A DNA stretch of 7,521 bases, taken from an uncultured Rhodospirillales bacterium (GTDB lineage Bacteria; Pseudomonadota; Alphaproteobacteria; CALMVH01). The translations under genes were made by a program, and so were the position numbers. Location: contig CALMVH010000331.1 in NCBI GenBank assembly GCA_937873165.1, positions 1-7,521 of the forward strand, read 5' to 3'. Below the pieces are notes generated by a model, which had not been told where the DNA came from, did no database searches, and saw nothing but the letters and a program-made list of their open reading frames with translations. Shown one piece after another: positions 1 through 6,932 of this stretch; within the stretch, counting starts at the first letter, position 1, and each line of letters begins with the position of its first letter.

Positions 1-1071
1 CCATGGCAGCGTAACTCAAACCAAATGCCCTCCGGCAATCCCGGGGCGGTTCAGTCGAAGCGGGAGCGACCAAGACAGACACGGGTTGTCAAGGTACCGG
101 GGACTATAGCGCCGGTCGATCGCACGGTCACGTTTTTGGCGAAGAGCGAAACGCTGCCACGCTTCACCGTATCACGGACTAGTCTGTCTTCGAGGCCATG
201 GAGGTTGTCGAATTCTGACGTCTCCGCAGTCTACGCGCGAATTGATAACTCCGGTCAGCCACTCTCCCATATATGCATTCTCGGCCAAGGAATGCAGCCC
301 GGACTCAATTCTGTCTTCGGCGGGAAAACCCAAGCCGCAGTCGACGCAATGGGGGCACTGCCCCAGCAGGTTCGGCACCGCGTCCGGAATAGTGACATCC
401 AGCGCTTCCACATCCTCCAGCGCGGCGAATTGATGCTTTATCTCGAAGATGTGTCGGAATTCAGTTCCTTGCCAGCTGGCGTGAAGAAATATTTACGGAG
501 CAATCAATCTGAACTTGAGAAAAGAGCCGCCTTCACGCGAGGAAATTGTGAATGGTGGCGATATACCTGGCCGTTACAGAGGCGCCTGTACGACGGCCCT
601 CGGATCATCTGTCCGTATCTGGCCAAGGAGAACCGCTTCGCAATCGACGAGAACTTTAGATTTATTGGATTGACGGACCCCACGGTCGTCTTCCCGAACA
701 ACGAGCGAGAACATTTAAAGTATATCTGTGCAATTCTAAATTCTCGGCTTATGAACTTTCGATTTAAAGGCATTGGAAAGTTAAAAAGCAACGGAATAAG
801 AGAGTACTTTGACAACGCCGTCAGCCAGATGCCAATCCGCAGGATTTCTTGGACGATCGAGAGAGACGTTGAAATACACGATAGGATCGTCGTCTTGTAC
901 GACTCTCTTGCCACGACACTTCAGAACCTAACGCACCAGCTTGCCGCCACGGTAGCGCGCGATCTCCGGACTCAGATCTCAGACCACGAGGCCGAACTCG
1001 ATGAGCTTGTGTGTGAATTATATGGCTTTAGTACCGACGAGCTTTCGTACGCAGAGTCGACAGTTCCTTAA
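1..1071 (+). CDS. C-terminal part of an N6-adenine DNA methyltransferase / type IIG-like restriction protein (TaqI-like specificity domain), 5' end outside window
   Basis: The reading frame is open from base 1, so the gene enters from the left; the first in-window ATG (base 25) is probably not the real start. Counting from that ATG, residues 50-65 (FTVSRTSL then RPWRLS) and 87-98 (GQGMQPGLNSVF) match the entry into a TaqI-type C-terminal target-recognition domain. Residues 178-212 (WWRY, then PRIICPYLAKENRFAID) and 232-247 (KYICAILNSRLMNFRF) are its hallmark segments, and residues 325-335 (ELDELVCELYG) resemble the usual end of such enzymes, so the C-terminus looks complete. In this family the N-terminal half carries the S-adenosylmethionine and NPPY motifs, sometimes with a nuclease; none of that is in the window, so I cannot say whether the protein only methylates or also cuts. 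It likely recognises a DNA site for host modification or restriction. The interior is AT-rich compared with the recombinase operon, which fits acquired DNA. Confidence 0.8.
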   Translation, partial: PWQRNSNQMPSGNPGAVQSKRERPRQTRVVKVPGTIAPVDRTVTFLAKSETLPRFTVSRTSLSSRPWRLSNSDVSAVYARIDNSGQPLSHICILGQGMQPGLNSVFGGKTQAAVDAMGALPQQVRHRVRNSDIQRFHILQRGELMLYLEDVSEFSSLPAGVKKYLRSNQSELEKRAAFTRGNCEWWRYTWPLQRRLYDGPRIICPYLAKENRFAIDENFRFIGLTDPTVVFPNNEREHLKYICAILNSRLMNFRFKGIGKLKSNGIREYFDNAVSQMPIRRISWTIERDVEIHDRIVVLYDSLATTLQNLTHQLAATVARDLRTQISDHEAELDELVCELYGFSTDELSYAESTVP

Positions 1072-1162
1072 GGCAAGGCTGCCGCTCCTCCCAAGGCCTG
1101 GATCTCCATCCGATCGCACTGGATAGAGATTCTAGCTGACGCCGCTTCGCGGCGCGTCCGAG
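1072..1162. other. Short intergenic gap with a small GC-rich hairpin
   Basis: Ninety-one bases separate the methyltransferase stop from the start of the McrB-like remnant. A perfect 5-bp stem with a 3-base loop (GCCGC TTC GCGGC) lies at 1141-1153. No T-run follows it, so it is not a convincing intrinsic terminator. I see no clear promoter. Confidence 0.4.
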
Positions 1163-1559
1163 ATGACATTCTTCCCATATGCGAGAGTCCTAGCACGAGA
1201 TCTGTTTTGGATGTATCCATTATCGGATCCATTCTATTATCTCGAGCATATGGCTTTCCTGCACGATCATTTGGTCTCTAACGAGAACCTGATCCATCCC
1301 GATGCCGGCGATGTGGTCGCCGCGATCGAGATATTCGATATGCCGACAAATCCGATCGACGACGATCTATCCCATAACTGGATCTTCTATGGTCACCCGG
1401 AACGGGCAAAAGCCATAACCTCAATGCAGACCTCGAGCGGTATTTCCCGAACAAGGCTCTGTTTGAAGGGACGACCTTTATCCCCACTATACAAGTGGCA
1501 TGTTTCATAGGGCTTACACTTGCGCTGACATCAGCGCCCAACTCCTGGTAACCAGCTAG
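1163..1559 (+). pseudogene. Frameshifted, truncated remnant of an McrB-type AAA+ ATPase
   Basis: McrB-type proteins are AAA+ motors that drive modification-dependent DNA cleavage with an McrC nuclease. The frame starting with ATG at 1163 gives a plausible lead-in ending in LSHNWIFYG (to base 1393). The sequence then continues only in another frame as PGTGKSHNLNADLERYF (from 1396) and NKALFEGTTFIP (to 1485). Joined, this is a Walker A motif, YGxPGTGKS, with one base missing between 1393 and 1396. A second single-base loss near 1486 moves the match to the third frame as YTSGMF and AYT (1488-1520), fitting the family pattern TFHPxYxYGxF. Nothing recognisable follows: the Walker B region, the rest of the motor and an McrC partner are absent, and the DNA runs into the end of the convergent PHP-ATPase gene. 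The three frames stop at 1510, 1551 and 1559. Both indels lie beside C runs, so sequencing error could explain the shifts, but not the truncation. The N-terminal 70 residues are not recognisable. Confidence 0.7.
1522..1537. terminator. Perfect dyad between convergent genes, possible terminator hairpin without T-run
   Basis: GCGCTGA CA TCAGCGC is a perfect 7-bp inverted repeat (probably folding as a 6-bp stem with an ACAT loop), 18 bases past the stop codon of the PHP-ATPase gene on the minus strand. Neither strand has a T-tract after it, so intrinsic termination is uncertain. It lies almost exactly where homology of the McrB remnant ends, so it could instead mark a deletion or recombination junction. 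Confidence 0.35.
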
Positions 1560-4258
1560 TAATTGTACATTTGGCGGCGCCGCTCGAAGGCCTCCGGACC
1601 GCCTTCAAGGATTGCTAGAACTCGATCTTTGGTTCTTTCAGCGTCGATCGAGCCAAAGTCTGACGATCTACCGCAGTCGCTAACGCGGTGCATGGGCAAA
1701 ATCAGCTCCGAATCCCCAAGGACGGCTATGTTCGCATTGTGTGTCACGAGGATGACCTGTCTACGCTCTTTCACCCTCCGCAAGGTGCTTACGATTGTGC
1801 TGGCGATGAAGGCGTTGTCCAAATCGTCTTCCGGCTGGTCGATGACGAGCGGGATGTTCGACTCCGCAAACATCGCGATGGTCAGCAGAATAGTGTGGCG
1901 TTGGCCATCCGAAAGTTGAAGGACAGGTATCTCTTTCTGTGGCGTGCTTTTCGTGCGCACGGTAATTACAGGCTTAGGCGGCTTCGCTAAGATTTGTAAC
2001 TCGAACAGCTTTCCCCAGTAACACAGTTTATCGATAAGCGTCTTGGCCCACTCCTGCGTGATGGCCCCTCTGGTGGAAATCCCAGCCTCGTCGCGATCGA
2101 GGATCAAGTCGGCGAGGTCGGCCGGCGTCATGCTCTTACACAGCATACGGATAACCGCCTCCGGCATGTACGTGCCGATCATCTCATTACGCAAATGTTG
2201 CTCAAATTCGTTGGTGATCCCACCATCGTCGTACTTAACGAAAATCGTGTAATCCTTGATTGTGGACCCTAAATTTCTGTTGATGTCTCTCAACTGCGAC
2301 TTACGCCTGGTCGTAATGTCCTCCCTTATGGCGGCGAGCTTTGTCCGCAGAGCTGTCCGTTGCTCACGGCATTGCCGCCGCTCATCAGCTCGCTGTTGAA
2401 CGGCAGCTATTTCGCCGGCTACGGCGGTCTTGTCGCGCAGAAGTTTTTCCAAGCCACTGAGGTCGGCGGCAAGGCCGCGCGCCCTTAGATCGGCTAATTG
2501 CGCAGCGACTTCGCCGCTTATGCGGAGATGACTAGCCTTCATCCGGCCCGCGAGGGTTGACAACATGGTTGCGGTGGCTTTGAGGGCGAGGTTTAGTTCA
2601 GCTTCTTTTTGCTTGATCGCCGCGTTGCACGTCTCAATGGTTTCCTTGATGCTTGCCAGGGCATCGATCGAAGCCGCATCGGCGGTACAGGTGCCAGCCG
2701 TCGTCACAATCTCGTCGAAGTTCTTCACGATGTTCGATAGCATATACCCGGTATTATAAGCGCCAACGATGCCTTCAACCGACTCTCTGATTACCTTCTC
2801 GGACGCAAGCTTGCTCTGCGTTGCCACTACCTCGCGTAAATTGCCTTCCTCGGCAATGGCGAGCTTCTTATTGATGTCTTCGAGCGTGGTCTTTTTTCCA
2901 GTGAGTTGAGAAAAGGCGCTCTCAAGAGGTGACAGCCGACTTGCGTTTTCCCGGAGACTCGTCACGGTCTCCTCTTCGTTTTCGATCAGATCGCGAAGGC
3001 TTGTATGGCGGTCCAAAAAGTCCTGAAATAAAACCGGATTCTTTAGCGGATCCTCGGCGATCTTTGCGAGCTCTCCTTGCCCAAAGTACTCGATCCTGAA
3101 CGAGTCGATGGGAGCGTCCGTTACCGATCTGTCTTCCTTGGCCCTGACGTCGATCTCTCCGCCGCGCGTTCGCTCATAGCGATACTTTATGCCGTTCTCA
3201 TCTTCGCAGAAAACGGTAACCATGTCGGGACAACTATCGTAATCTTGGAACTCGTTATAGATGCCGAATGCATAAGCAACGGCCCGGATCGCTGTCGATT
3301 TCCCGGTCCCGCGGCCTCCGATAAAGCAGTTCAGATTGTTGCTGAAATGAATATCCTGTTCGTGCAAGAACCCGCCGCTGATTGATACCCCCAGCACGCG
3401 GGGTATCGCCAAAGGAACTGACGCCACGGCGCGGACTCGTGCTGTCGGGTCGATGAACGCCGTGCGCAGGGCGCCGAAACTCAGCGCCGAAAGCTTGACC
3501 CTGCACCAGTGCTTACGAACGTCCGTCTGCTCGAACTGCGCCTTCGTATGGGCATCGGACCCTTGAATGTGCGCCAAATGGTGCCGCGCCGCGAGGAGTG
3601 GAACATTCTTGCGTCCATCCAGGAGCTTGCGTCGCTCGTTGCCTGCCTGGCTATGGTCGTCGTCTTCCGAATACCAGGCAAGATGCTCCGCGTCATCACA
3701 CTCCAGACCATAAAGTCCGACGCTATCGATGATGTCTTTCTTCCAGTTCTGGAAACCTGAACCGAAGGATTCGAAGCCAGTTTTGTCCCTATCGATGTGG
3801 GCGGCGATACAAATCCCACCAAGCCTCTCGGCCTCAGAGATAGTGTCTGCCATTGACTTGGCCGTTCGAGTATTTTCCGCGCCCATGGTGCCGATCAAAT
3901 CCAGCCTAGCCAGAAATTTGGTCAAATCGTCGATCCGCTCGGGAGCGAAGTAAACGAGAAGGTGACCGTGCGACGTGGTGACCTCCACGCCAGCGAGGAC
4001 AAGTAACTTGCCCGCGTGATGCTCCTCCGCATACTCAATCGCTGCCTGCACGTTTACCGCCGTGTTATGGTCGGTCAAGGCGATTATACTAAGGCCTTGT
4101 CTGACGGCGGAGTCCACGATCGCCGCCGGTGTCATCGAAGAGTCCTTAACGTCGTGGGACGCGCCAAACGAGTGAATGTGCAGATCCACGTCCACAAATC
4201 GCGCGCCGTTGTCGAGCGCTAGTATTTTGCTAAGCTGCGTCACTCGTCCCCCGACCAT
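1556..4258 (-). CDS. TrlF-like protein: PHP metal-hydrolase domain fused to an SMC/ABC-type ATPase
   Basis: This 900-residue protein appears intact. The N-terminal PHP domain (about 22-240) shows metal-binding motifs: DLHIHS 25-30, TDHN 62-65, E92 with H97/H99, H154, and GSDAH 233-237. PHP domains are metal-dependent phosphoesterases. An SMC/ABC-type ATPase follows: Walker A GGRGTGKST 314-322, Q-loop-like YFGQGEL 391-397, a long charged and probably coiled-coil stretch from about 420 to 680, signature LSDGQ 782-786, Walker B and catalytic acidic residues in VIDQPEDDLD 805-814, and switch histidine VTHN 838-841. All key residues of both halves are present, so activity is expected. The layout matches what I know as the TrlF family, which is frequent near restriction genes; an ATP-controlled nuclease or phosphoesterase in phage defence is inference. 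The ATG at 4258 lies about 30 bases after the likely transcription start but has no clear ribosome site; GTG at 4243, preceded by GGGGGA, is an alternative. The gene is convergent with the McrB remnant and divergent from the recombinase operon. Confidence 0.88.
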   Translation of the reverse strand: MVGGRVTQLSKILALDNGARFVDVDLHIHSFGASHDVKDSSMTPAAIVDSAVRQGLSIIALTDHNTAVNVQAAIEYAEEHHAGKLLVLAGVEVTTSHGHLLVYFAPERIDDLTKFLARLDLIGTMGAENTRTAKSMADTISEAERLGGICIAAHIDRDKTGFESFGSGFQNWKKDIIDSVGLYGLECDDAEHLAWYSEDDDHSQAGNERRKLLDGRKNVPLLAARHHLAHIQGSDAHTKAQFEQTDVRKHWCRVKLSALSFGALRTAFIDPTARVRAVASVPLAIPRVLGVSISGGFLHEQDIHFSNNLNCFIGGRGTGKSTAIRAVAYAFGIYNEFQDYDSCPDMVTVFCEDENGIKYRYERTRGGEIDVRAKEDRSVTDAPIDSFRIEYFGQGELAKIAEDPLKNPVLFQDFLDRHTSLRDLIENEEETVTSLRENASRLSPLESAFSQLTGKKTTLEDINKKLAIAEEGNLREVVATQSKLASEKVIRESVEGIVGAYNTGYMLSNIVKNFDEIVTTAGTCTADAASIDALASIKETIETCNAAIKQKEAELNLALKATATMLSTLAGRMKASHLRISGEVAAQLADLRARGLAADLSGLEKLLRDKTAVAGEIAAVQQRADERRQCREQRTALRTKLAAIREDITTRRKSQLRDINRNLGSTIKDYTIFVKYDDGGITNEFEQHLRNEMIGTYMPEAVIRMLCKSMTPADLADLILDRDEAGISTRGAITQEWAKTLIDKLCYWGKLFELQILAKPPKPVITVRTKSTPQKEIPVLQLSDGQRHTILLTIAMFAESNIPLVIDQPEDDLDNAFIASTIVSTLRRVKERRQVILVTHNANIAVLGDSELILPMHRVSDCGRSSDFGSIDAERTKDRVLAILEGGPEAFERRRQMYNY

Positions 4259-4292
4259 TTGGTAAATAGCAAAAGCAAGTCGCCCTCATGGG

Positions 4293-4298
4293 ATTATA
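4293..4298 (-). promoter_or_regulatory. Putative -10 box of the PHP-ATPase gene
   Basis: Read on the minus strand this is a perfect TATAAT, placed so that transcription would start about 29 bases before the ATG at 4258. No good -35 box lies 16-18 bases upstream; TTGAGC is present but 26 bases away. The promoter may be weak or need an activator. Confidence 0.4.
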
Positions 4299-4501
4299 AC
4301 TTTACGTCCATACTACGTCGTCTTGCTCAAGTCACGATTCCCATCGCCTTCTGCAAGTCCTACAACGGGGCACCGTTCTCCAGCGCCGTGGTGATAAACG
4401 TCGCTCACATCGGATGTGCCGATTAGCCCCGCACCAACCCTATGCCGGCGTACGTAGGAATGACTGGACTTCGCCGTCGGCAAGAGCGTGACTGGTCGTG
4501 C

Positions 4502-4553
4502 GCCCGGTGAGTTCCGGGCTTGTCCTGGTACAGGGCTCGAGCGGTTCGAGCCC
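4502..4553 (+). promoter_or_regulatory. Two tandem hairpins in the presumed leader of the DUF3489-DUF2924-recombinase operon
   Basis: Hairpin 1 is GCCCGG (4502-4507), loop TGAGTT, CCGGGC (4514-4519). Hairpin 2 is GGGCTCGA (4533-4540), loop GCGGT, TCGAGCCC (4546-4553). Both stems are perfect. The likely ribosome site CGGGAG (4558-4563 area) follows directly and ATG is at 4571. The repeats could be an operator for an autoregulator or a leader structure affecting translation; the sequence alone does not decide. Confidence 0.4.
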
Positions 4554-4570
4554 CTATCGGGAGACCAAAT

Positions 4571-4852
4571 ATGTCCAACACGAAATCACGTCGCACGTCT
4601 GCAAAGCCTGATCCTGTCGAGATCACCGCGACGGCACCATCAACACCATCGGCTCCGGTCCGGATTTCCAAACAGTCGCAGATGCTGGCACTGCTGCGAG
4701 AGGGCGCCACGCTTGGCGCGATGCAGGCGGCGACCGGCTGGCAGGCGCACAGCGTGCGCGGGTTCATCTCGGGCACGGTTAAGAAGAAGCTCAGCCTGAC
4801 GATTTCATCGGAGATCGGAACCGAAGGCCGCATCTATCGCGTGGTGAGCTGA
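4571..4852 (+). CDS. DUF3489 family protein, small winged-helix-like
   Basis: A 93-residue protein. Residues 1-30 are a basic then Ser/Thr/Pro/Ala-rich tail. Residues 33-91 match the DUF3489 pattern: SKQSQMLALLREGATLGAM, then ATGWQAHSVRGFISGTVKKK and a strand-rich end with EGRIYRV. This looks like a helix-turn-helix fold that would bind DNA, though its role has not been established as far as I know. The ATG at 4571 is preferred because GGGAG stands about 6 bases before it and the domain begins well after it; an in-frame ATG at 4520 would add 17 residues running through hairpin 2 and is less likely. It is the first gene of a three-gene operon: its stop is 3 bases before the DUF2924 start. Next to a serine recombinase, a regulator or a recombination directionality factor is a reasonable guess, not shown. 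Confidence 0.85.
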   Translation: MSNTKSRRTSAKPDPVEITATAPSTPSAPVRISKQSQMLALLREGATLGAMQAATGWQAHSVRGFISGTVKKKLSLTISSEIGTEGRIYRVVS

Positions 4853-4855
4853 TCC

Positions 4856-5287
4856 ATGCGCCGGTCCATGAAAAAGGAGAGGCTCGCCAAGGATCTGGCG
4901 AGCCTTCCGGGACTGACCCGAGCCGATCTTGGCTGTCTGTGGCGGAGGCATTATGGCTGCGAACCGATTCCCGGCTTGCCGCCTTCTCTTCTTGCGCTGG
5001 CAATCGCCTATCGGCTGCAGGAGGCGGTGCATGGCGGATTGTCCATATCGCTGCGATCGGCCCTGGACGACGCCGTATCCGGCAGACAGCGTCCGACTGC
5101 AATCATACCGAAAGCGGGCACAGTCCTGATGCGGGAATGGCACGGTACGATGCACGAGGTGACGGTGCTGGAGAAGGGCTACCGTTACCGGGACCAGACG
5201 CATCGCTCGCTGACGGGGCTTGCCCGGCAGATCACTGGCATCCACCGCTCCGGTCCCGCTTTCTTCGCAGTGCAATCCCATGCGTGA
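4856..5287 (+). CDS. DUF2924 family protein
   Basis: A 143-residue protein matching DUF2924 along its length: an N-terminal helical part (LASLPGLTRADLGCLWRRHYG, then PPSLLALAIAYRLQEAVHGGLS) and a C-terminal part with GTVLMREWHGTMHEVTVLEKGY, RYRDQTHRSLTGLARQITG and HRSGPAFFAV. It has no signal peptide or membrane segment, so it is cytoplasmic. In other genomes this family commonly sits immediately before a large serine recombinase and is presumed to be a phage- or island-derived accessory; its activity is unknown to me. ATG at 4856 follows the DUF3489 stop by 3 bases, with GGTGAG overlapping that stop region as a ribosome site; ATG at 4868 is possible but lacks one. Its last 8 bases overlap the preferred recombinase start, which suggests translational coupling. 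Confidence 0.88.
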   Translation: MRRSMKKERLAKDLASLPGLTRADLGCLWRRHYGCEPIPGLPPSLLALAIAYRLQEAVHGGLSISLRSALDDAVSGRQRPTAIIPKAGTVLMREWHGTMHEVTVLEKGYRYRDQTHRSLTGLARQITGIHRSGPAFFAVQSHA

Positions 5288-6932
5288 AAAGCCCATCGTC
5301 AAACGCTGCGCCACCTATACCCGCAAGTCTTCCGAGGAGGGGCTGGAGCAGGAATTCAACTCGCTGCATGCGCAGCGTGAGTCGTGCGAGGCCTATATTA
5401 AAAGCCAGGCGGGCGAGGGATGGCGGGTTCACCCCGCGGCATACGACGACGGTGGAATCTCCGGCGGCACGATGGACCGTCCGGCGCTGATGGCGCTGCT
5501 GGCGGACATCGAGGCGGGGCTGATCGATACCATCGTCGTGTATAAGGTGGATCGGCTGACACGGTCCTTGGCGGACTTCGCGAAGATTATCGAGGTATTC
5601 GATCGCAAGGGCGTGTCGTTCGTCGCCGTTACGCAGCAGTTCAACACCACCTCATCAATGGGCCGCCTGACCCTGAATATCCTGCTGTCCTTCGCCCAGT
5701 TCGAGCGCGAAGTTACTGGGGAGCGCATCCGGGACAAGTTTGCGGCCTCGAAGCGTAAGGGAATCTGGATGGGGGGACTGCCACCGCTCGGCTATGATGC
5801 ACGCGATCGCAAGCTGATCGTCAACGAAGCGGAGGCCGAACAGGTCAGGACCATCTTCCAGCGCTACGTCGAGCTTGGAACCGTCGCCGCCCTGAAGCAG
5901 GATCTTGATGCCAGGCGGATCCATTCCAAGCCACGCCGTACGGCGGCGGGGCAGTCGGCCGGCGACGTGCCGATCAGCCAGGGCAATCTGCGCAACATCC
6001 TCCGCAACCGTGTGTACATCGGCGAGATCACGCACAAGGGCGCGAGCTACCCCGGCCTGCATGACGCGATCGTCTCTCCCGAACTCTGGCAGGCGGTGCA
6101 GGCACGGCTCGACAGTAACCGGAATGGCACGCGGCGCAAATTGGTCGAGGCGCCGGTCAATCGTCTATCGGGCAAGCTGGTGGACGAGGCAGGGGAGCGG
6201 CTCGTCGCCAGCCATGCCCTGAAGAAGGGACGGAAGTACCGCTACTACATCTCGGCCTTCCTGATCCGCAAGGCCAAGGACGAGGCCAGGCGCGGCTGGC
6301 GCATCCCGGCACCTTCGCTCGAGACGCTGGTCCTCGGCTCGCTCGAGACTTTTCTGCGCGATACGTCAATGCTGACCCAAGCCTGGCGCAACGCAGACCA
6401 ACCGCTTGCGGAGCTGGCCCCGTTCATCGCTGCGGTGCAGCATAGGAGCCGGGATCAGACTGCCGGCGACCGCTACGGTCTCATCGATCTCATCACCTTG
6501 ACCGCAACAGGCCTTACCCTGCATGTCAATCTCGCAAGCCTGGTTCCCAGTGTGCCGGTTCTCGTTCACGAGCTTCCGGTCACGATCGCGCGCCGCGGCA
6601 TCGAGATGCGCCTGGTCCACGAGCGGCACGGTAAAGTTTCAGCAGCGGTCGATCCGACACTGGTGAAAACTGTCGCGCGCGGGCATCGCTGGTTTCAGCA
6701 GATGCTGGCAGACGGCATAGGCGTCGACGATGTGGCGAAGATCGAAGGCGTCTCTGCCCGTTACATTCTGCGCCTCGTGAGGCTCGCCTTCCTTAGTCCG
6801 GCCATCGTCAAGACAATCGTCGAGGGCTATCAGCCGCAGCGGCTGGATGCCGATACGTTGGCGAATCGTATCACCATTCCCCTGATATGGGCTGACCAGA
6901 CTTCCGCACTCACGGCAGCCAGATCCGTCTGA
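5280..6932 (+). CDS. Large serine recombinase (site-specific integrase/excisionase)
   Basis: This 550-residue enzyme would integrate or excise the island by cutting both DNA strands through a serine. The N-terminal resolvase domain (about 7-155) has YTRKS with catalytic Ser17 and Arg15, Arg67 in GGTMDRP, Arg92 and Arg95 in DRLTRS, and helix-E residues FEREVTGERIRDK 141-153. The recombinase DNA-binding domain follows (about 165-290; GNLRNILRNRVYIGEI). Next is a ribbon-like segment around SGKLVDEAGERL and KKGRKYRYYIS without the usual zinc cysteines, as in many alphaproteobacterial relatives. The C-terminal end (about 457-550) carries a helix-turn-helix (VDDVAKIEGVSARYILRLVR, 482-501). All catalytic residues are present. 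I chose ATG 5280 (MREKPIVKRC) over the upstream 5220 ATG because it places Ser17 where the family has it and overlaps DUF2924 by only 8 bases. It is the last gene of the operon and the closest to the tRNA. Confidence 0.93.
   Translation: MREKPIVKRCATYTRKSSEEGLEQEFNSLHAQRESCEAYIKSQAGEGWRVHPAAYDDGGISGGTMDRPALMALLADIEAGLIDTIVVYKVDRLTRSLADFAKIIEVFDRKGVSFVAVTQQFNTTSSMGRLTLNILLSFAQFEREVTGERIRDKFAASKRKGIWMGGLPPLGYDARDRKLIVNEAEAEQVRTIFQRYVELGTVAALKQDLDARRIHSKPRRTAAGQSAGDVPISQGNLRNILRNRVYIGEITHKGASYPGLHDAIVSPELWQAVQARLDSNRNGTRRKLVEAPVNRLSGKLVDEAGERLVASHALKKGRKYRYYISAFLIRKAKDEARRGWRIPAPSLETLVLGSLETFLRDTSMLTQAWRNADQPLAELAPFIAAVQHRSRDQTAGDRYGLIDLITLTATGLTLHVNLASLVPSVPVLVHELPVTIARRGIEMRLVHERHGKVSAAVDPTLVKTVARGHRWFQQMLADGIGVDDVAKIEGVSARYILRLVRLAFLSPAIVKTIVEGYQPQRLDADTLANRITIPLIWADQTSALTAARSV

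Larger units (their letters stand above)
4259..4570. other. Divergent intergenic region between the PHP-ATPase and recombinase operons
   Basis: I find no credible gene in these 312 bases; the frames that cross it are compositional shadows. It holds a TATAAT box serving the minus-strand gene (4293-4298), two overlapping dyads at 4406-4423 (CACAT CGG ATGTG and ATCGG ATGTG CCGAT share bases, so only one can form at a time), a repeated TGACTGG at 4461-4467 and 4489-4495, and two tandem hairpins just before the DUF3489 gene. I could not pick a convincing promoter for the plus-strand operon. Confidence 0.5.

Noticed and set aside
1278..1541. An 87-codon minus-strand frame after the PHP-ATPase gene.
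   Set aside because: It is the complement of the McrB-like remnant, whose plus-strand translation carries recognisable motifs, while this one is arginine/serine-rich shadow.
3766..3778. GGATTCGAAGCC resembling a tRNA T-loop.
   Set aside because: It lies inside the PHP-ATPase coding region and the neighbouring bases do not form an acceptor or T stem.
4423..4833. A 136-codon open frame on the minus strand.
   Set aside because: It is the complement of the DUF3489 gene and its leader in GC-rich DNA; the plus-strand protein matches a known family and has a ribosome site.
4937..4947. A short match (GTGGCGGAGG) to the tRNA-Ser 3' end inside the DUF2924 gene, a possible second attachment site.
   Set aside because: Only about 10 bases match, it lies in conserved coding sequence (LWRR) of DUF2924, and similarity stops at once on both sides. 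The real second site should lie at the far end of the island, outside the window.
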